Source of the DNA: Sphingomonas hengshuiensis
Lineage (GTDB): Bacteria > Pseudomonadota > Alphaproteobacteria > Sphingomonadales > Sphingomonadaceae
NCBI RefSeq assembly: GCF_000935025.1
Contig: NZ_CP010836.1
Location: 3,844,001 to 3,908,000 of the forward strand
DNA length: 64,000 nt
Direction: 5' to 3'
The notes under the pieces are model-generated. The model saw nothing but the letters and a program-made list of their open reading frames with translations, searched no databases and had not been told where the DNA came from. Positions within the stretch are counted from its first letter, which is position 1. Each line of letters begins with the position of its first letter. The translations under genes were made by a program, and so were the position numbers. This document shows positions 62,042 through 64,000 of this stretch, piece after piece.

Positions 62042-63784
62042 TTAGCGGATGCGCCACACGCGAACGGGGGAATTGGCGATTTCGACGGGCTCCAGCCAGT
62101 CGAAACGCGCGCCATCCTCGAGCTGCGCCCAGAAACCGTGCGGACTTTCCTCGCGGTATAATTCGGGTTCGTTGAGCCCCGGGCACACCACCAGATAGCG
62201 GGCGCCATAGCCGCGGAGGATGCGGTGCGCGTTATCGGGCGTGCCCGTGAAGGCGGCGATCACATCGTGCATCGCGGCATGGTTGCGGTGATGGCCGCTG
62301 GCGATGCCCTGGTGCGGCGTGGCGACCAGGATATCGGGCGTCAGGTCGAGCGGCGCGAAGATCCGCGACGGCGGCAGCGCGGTGCCGATCACGCGCGCAT
62401 CGAGTCCCCGTTCGCACTGCACCCCAGACGCGGGGCGCTGCTGCCCGGCGCGGACCGCCTCGGTCTGCGGAAAACCCGCCACGGCCAGCACGATCAGGCC
62501 GGGGCATATCGTCACCAACGCGCCCGCCGTCGCCACCATGCGCACGCCGGCCCCCTCGATCCGGCGGGCGCGACGGAGCATATGATCCAATGCCCAGGCC
62601 GCGCCGGGGATCGCGAAGGCATTGGCCGTCGCGCCCGCCCGCATGACCAATGCCGCAAGCACCAAGGCTGCAAGCAGCGCCGCCGCAACGAGCATCCAGC
62701 GCATCCGCATCGCCGCCGGGCTGCTCCACAGCGCCAGTACGGTGCCGATCAGGCCCGTGACGGGCAGCCCGATGGTCAGCCCGGCCCAGACCAGCGAGGA
62801 TTGTCGCCACAGCGGAAGGCCTTCGTCGGTGTTCTCATACCACATCCGCCGCGTGAGCGGATCGAGTTGCGCGAACGGCCCCCCGACGCATTCGGGCGCA
62901 GTGTACAGCAACACCGCGACGGCAACCGCGCCCACAAATGCAAGCGCGGCCAGCCGAATCGCCAGAGGCCCCCGCCCCGTCAGGCTGGCCGCAGAGGCAC
63001 CGATCGCCCCGACGCCGAGCACCAGCAGCCAGTCCGGCGTCAGCGCGTCGCACATCGGTGCCGCATACTGGACCCCGCGCGTCGCAAGCTGGAGCAGCAA
63101 CGCCGACAGGAACAGCCCCCACACGGCGCCCAGCAGCATCGGCCTGCGCGCCGGGTCGAATGCCCAGGCCAGCGCGACGATGCCGGTCAGTGCCGCCGCG
63201 ATCGGCAGTCCTTCGAGCGAAATCGTGACCAGCGCCGCGAGGCACGCCCCCAGCAGCGCCCCGGCCCTGATGCTCGGTCGGCCGACCAGCAGGGTCAGCG
63301 CGGCAAGCGCCAGCACGACCTGCCACCCATGGTGATCGATCCGCAGCGGTCGCATCTGGTAGAGCAGCGGCACCGAAAGCGGCGCGATCAGCACCGCCAG
63401 CCGCGCGGGCTCCTCCCCCGCCACGCGCCGGGTAAGGACCGCGACGAGCGCGAACATCGCCGCCATCGTCAGCAGCGGCACGGCGATCAGCGCCGCCGTC
63501 TCGGCGCCTGCCTGCCCCAGCAACGGGCGCGTGAGCAGCAGGACGGCGGCCAGCGGCAAGTCCACCAGCCGCGACCAGTGCAGGTCCCCGCCTGCCAGCC
63601 GGTGCTGGCTGACATCCCACCAGCTCTGCCCGGCGGCCAGGTCACGCACCTCCATCAGCCGCATCGCGTCATCGGGGTCGGGGAACCGCCATTCGCCGAT
63701 CGCCCCCGCGCTCATCGCCAGCAGCAAAACCGCCGCCAGCGTCCAGCCGATCGTGATCGCCGGCCATAACGGACGCGGGGTCAT
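62042..63784 (-). CDS. Polytopic membrane protein, GT-C/STT3-like
   Basis: A 580-residue integral membrane protein with about 12 helices and a C-terminal soluble domain of about 120 residues. The first periplasmic loop has FPDPDDAMRLMEVRDLAAGQSWWDVSQHR, which is split here by its DPDD acidic motif and resembles the catalytic loop of STT3/PglB- and ArnT-like GT-C glycosyltransferases. PLRIDHHGWQVVLAL is another typical stretch. ATG 63784 overlaps the stop of the flavoprotein gene by 4 bp (ATGA), so the two are co-translated. Substrate is unknown. Confidence 0.7.
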   Translation of the reverse strand: MTPRPLWPAITIGWTLAAVLLLAMSAGAIGEWRFPDPDDAMRLMEVRDLAAGQSWWDVSQHRLAGGDLHWSRLVDLPLAAVLLLTRPLLGQAGAETAALIAVPLLTMAAMFALVAVLTRRVAGEEPARLAVLIAPLSVPLLYQMRPLRIDHHGWQVVLALAALTLLVGRPSIRAGALLGACLAALVTISLEGLPIAAALTGIVALAWAFDPARRPMLLGAVWGLFLSALLLQLATRGVQYAAPMCDALTPDWLLVLGVGAIGASAASLTGRGPLAIRLAALAFVGAVAVAVLLYTAPECVGGPFAQLDPLTRRMWYENTDEGLPLWRQSSLVWAGLTIGLPVTGLIGTVLALWSSPAAMRMRWMLVAAALLAALVLAALVMRAGATANAFAIPGAAWALDHMLRRARRIEGAGVRMVATAGALVTICPGLIVLAVAGFPQTEAVRAGQQRPASGVQCERGLDARVIGTALPPSRIFAPLDLTPDILVATPHQGIASGHHRNHAAMHDVIAAFTGTPDNAHRILRGYGARYLVVCPGLNEPELYREESPHGFWAQLEDGARFDWLEPVEIANSPVRVWRIR

Positions 63785-64000
63785 GCCGCCTTCAGGCGTT
63801 CCGGCACGAGCCGCTCGGACGCGAGCGCCGCCTTCTCGCCCTCGGTGCCGCTCTCGTGATATTCGGCGTCCTCGTTGACGTTCCACACGTCATAGACGCG
63901 GGCACCGGCGGCGATGTTCTTGACCGTCAGCATCGCGGTCATCATCGCATGGTCCTGGTTGTTATAGCGGTGCATGCCGTTGCGGCCGACCAGGTGCAAC
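63781..64000 (-). CDS. FAD-dependent oxidoreductase (UDP-galactopyranose mutase-like), C-terminal fragment
   Basis: The last 72 or so residues of a protein that continues beyond the window. HLVGRNGMHRYNNQDHAMMTAMLTVKNI matches, from memory, the C-terminal FAD-binding end of NAD(P)/FAD-dependent amine-oxidase or protoporphyrinogen-oxidase-like proteins near UDP-galactopyranose mutase, encoded with glycosyltransferase genes. A charged tail (EGEKAALASERLVPERLKAA) follows. Its TGA overlaps the ATG of the GT-C-like gene. Start and catalytic parts are not visible. Confidence 0.65.
   Translation of the reverse strand, partial: LHLVGRNGMHRYNNQDHAMMTAMLTVKNIAAGARVYDVWNVNEDAEYHESGTEGEKAALASERLVPERLKAA

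Overview
The window is a 64-kb piece of a GC-rich chromosome that looks like a sphingomonad (Sphingomonas or a close relative, Alphaproteobacteria). This is an inference from several features: a three-gene proton-translocating transhydrogenase (pntAA/pntAB/pntB), an aa3-oxidase subunit IV peptide, four large TonB-dependent receptors, two of them of the Xanthomonas/Caulobacter carbohydrate type, and long overlapping antisense ORFs typical of about 67% GC DNA. No rRNA, tRNA, CRISPR array or prophage was seen. One intact IS5-family element is present.

Layout. 1-2.3 kb: pnt operon, interrupted by a palindromic repeat plus a DUF559 gene. 2.4-9 kb: an orphan NtrC-type regulator, cytochrome b561, an exported Gfo/Idh oxidoreductase, a CDF transporter, a Bax-inhibitor-like protein and a 2'-5' RNA cyclic phosphodiesterase. 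9-13.6 kb: MarR regulator and TonB receptor, divergent from an MFS transporter. 13.7-22.1 kb: sodC, a secreted lysozyme-like protein and a membrane protein, divergent from a six-gene overlapping operon DUF4129-DUF4350-MoxR-DUF58-SpoIIM-RDD. 22-28 kb: an unknown lipoprotein, the IS element and aconitase. 28-32 kb: a beta-barrel protein and a four-gene sulfotransferase/arylsulfotransferase operon. 32-37.8 kb: a TonB receptor, an FKBP-type PPIase, MTA phosphorylase and a quinone oxidoreductase.

37.8-55.7 kb is a pectin/hexuronate utilisation locus. It has two TonB receptors, a LacI-type regulator, an exported pectate lyase, and a seven-gene minus-strand operon: FAH-family hydratase, ExuT-like MFS, UxaC, KduI, KduD, KdgK and an exported carboxylesterase. 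Pectate lyase would release unsaturated oligogalacturonates, and the receptors would import them. KduI and KduD would turn 4-deoxy-5-keto-uronate into 2-keto-3-deoxygluconate, and KdgK would phosphorylate it. UxaC would isomerise free hexuronates. Four near-identical palindromes centred on ACCGGT sit upstream of both receptors, the lyase and the operon, and are the likely operators of the LacI protein.

55.8-60.3 kb: sseA-metC-mscS and a FemAB/GNAT-like gene on the plus strand. 60.3-64 kb: envelope glycan genes on the minus strand (two polytopic glycosyltransferase-like proteins and the C-terminus of a UDP-galactopyranose-mutase-like flavoprotein).

The most unusual non-coding feature is a 147-bp three-hairpin palindromic element. 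It is present three times, each time filling the gap between two convergent genes. Other palindromic repeats lie at 885-1025, 43963-44051 and 47403-47499.
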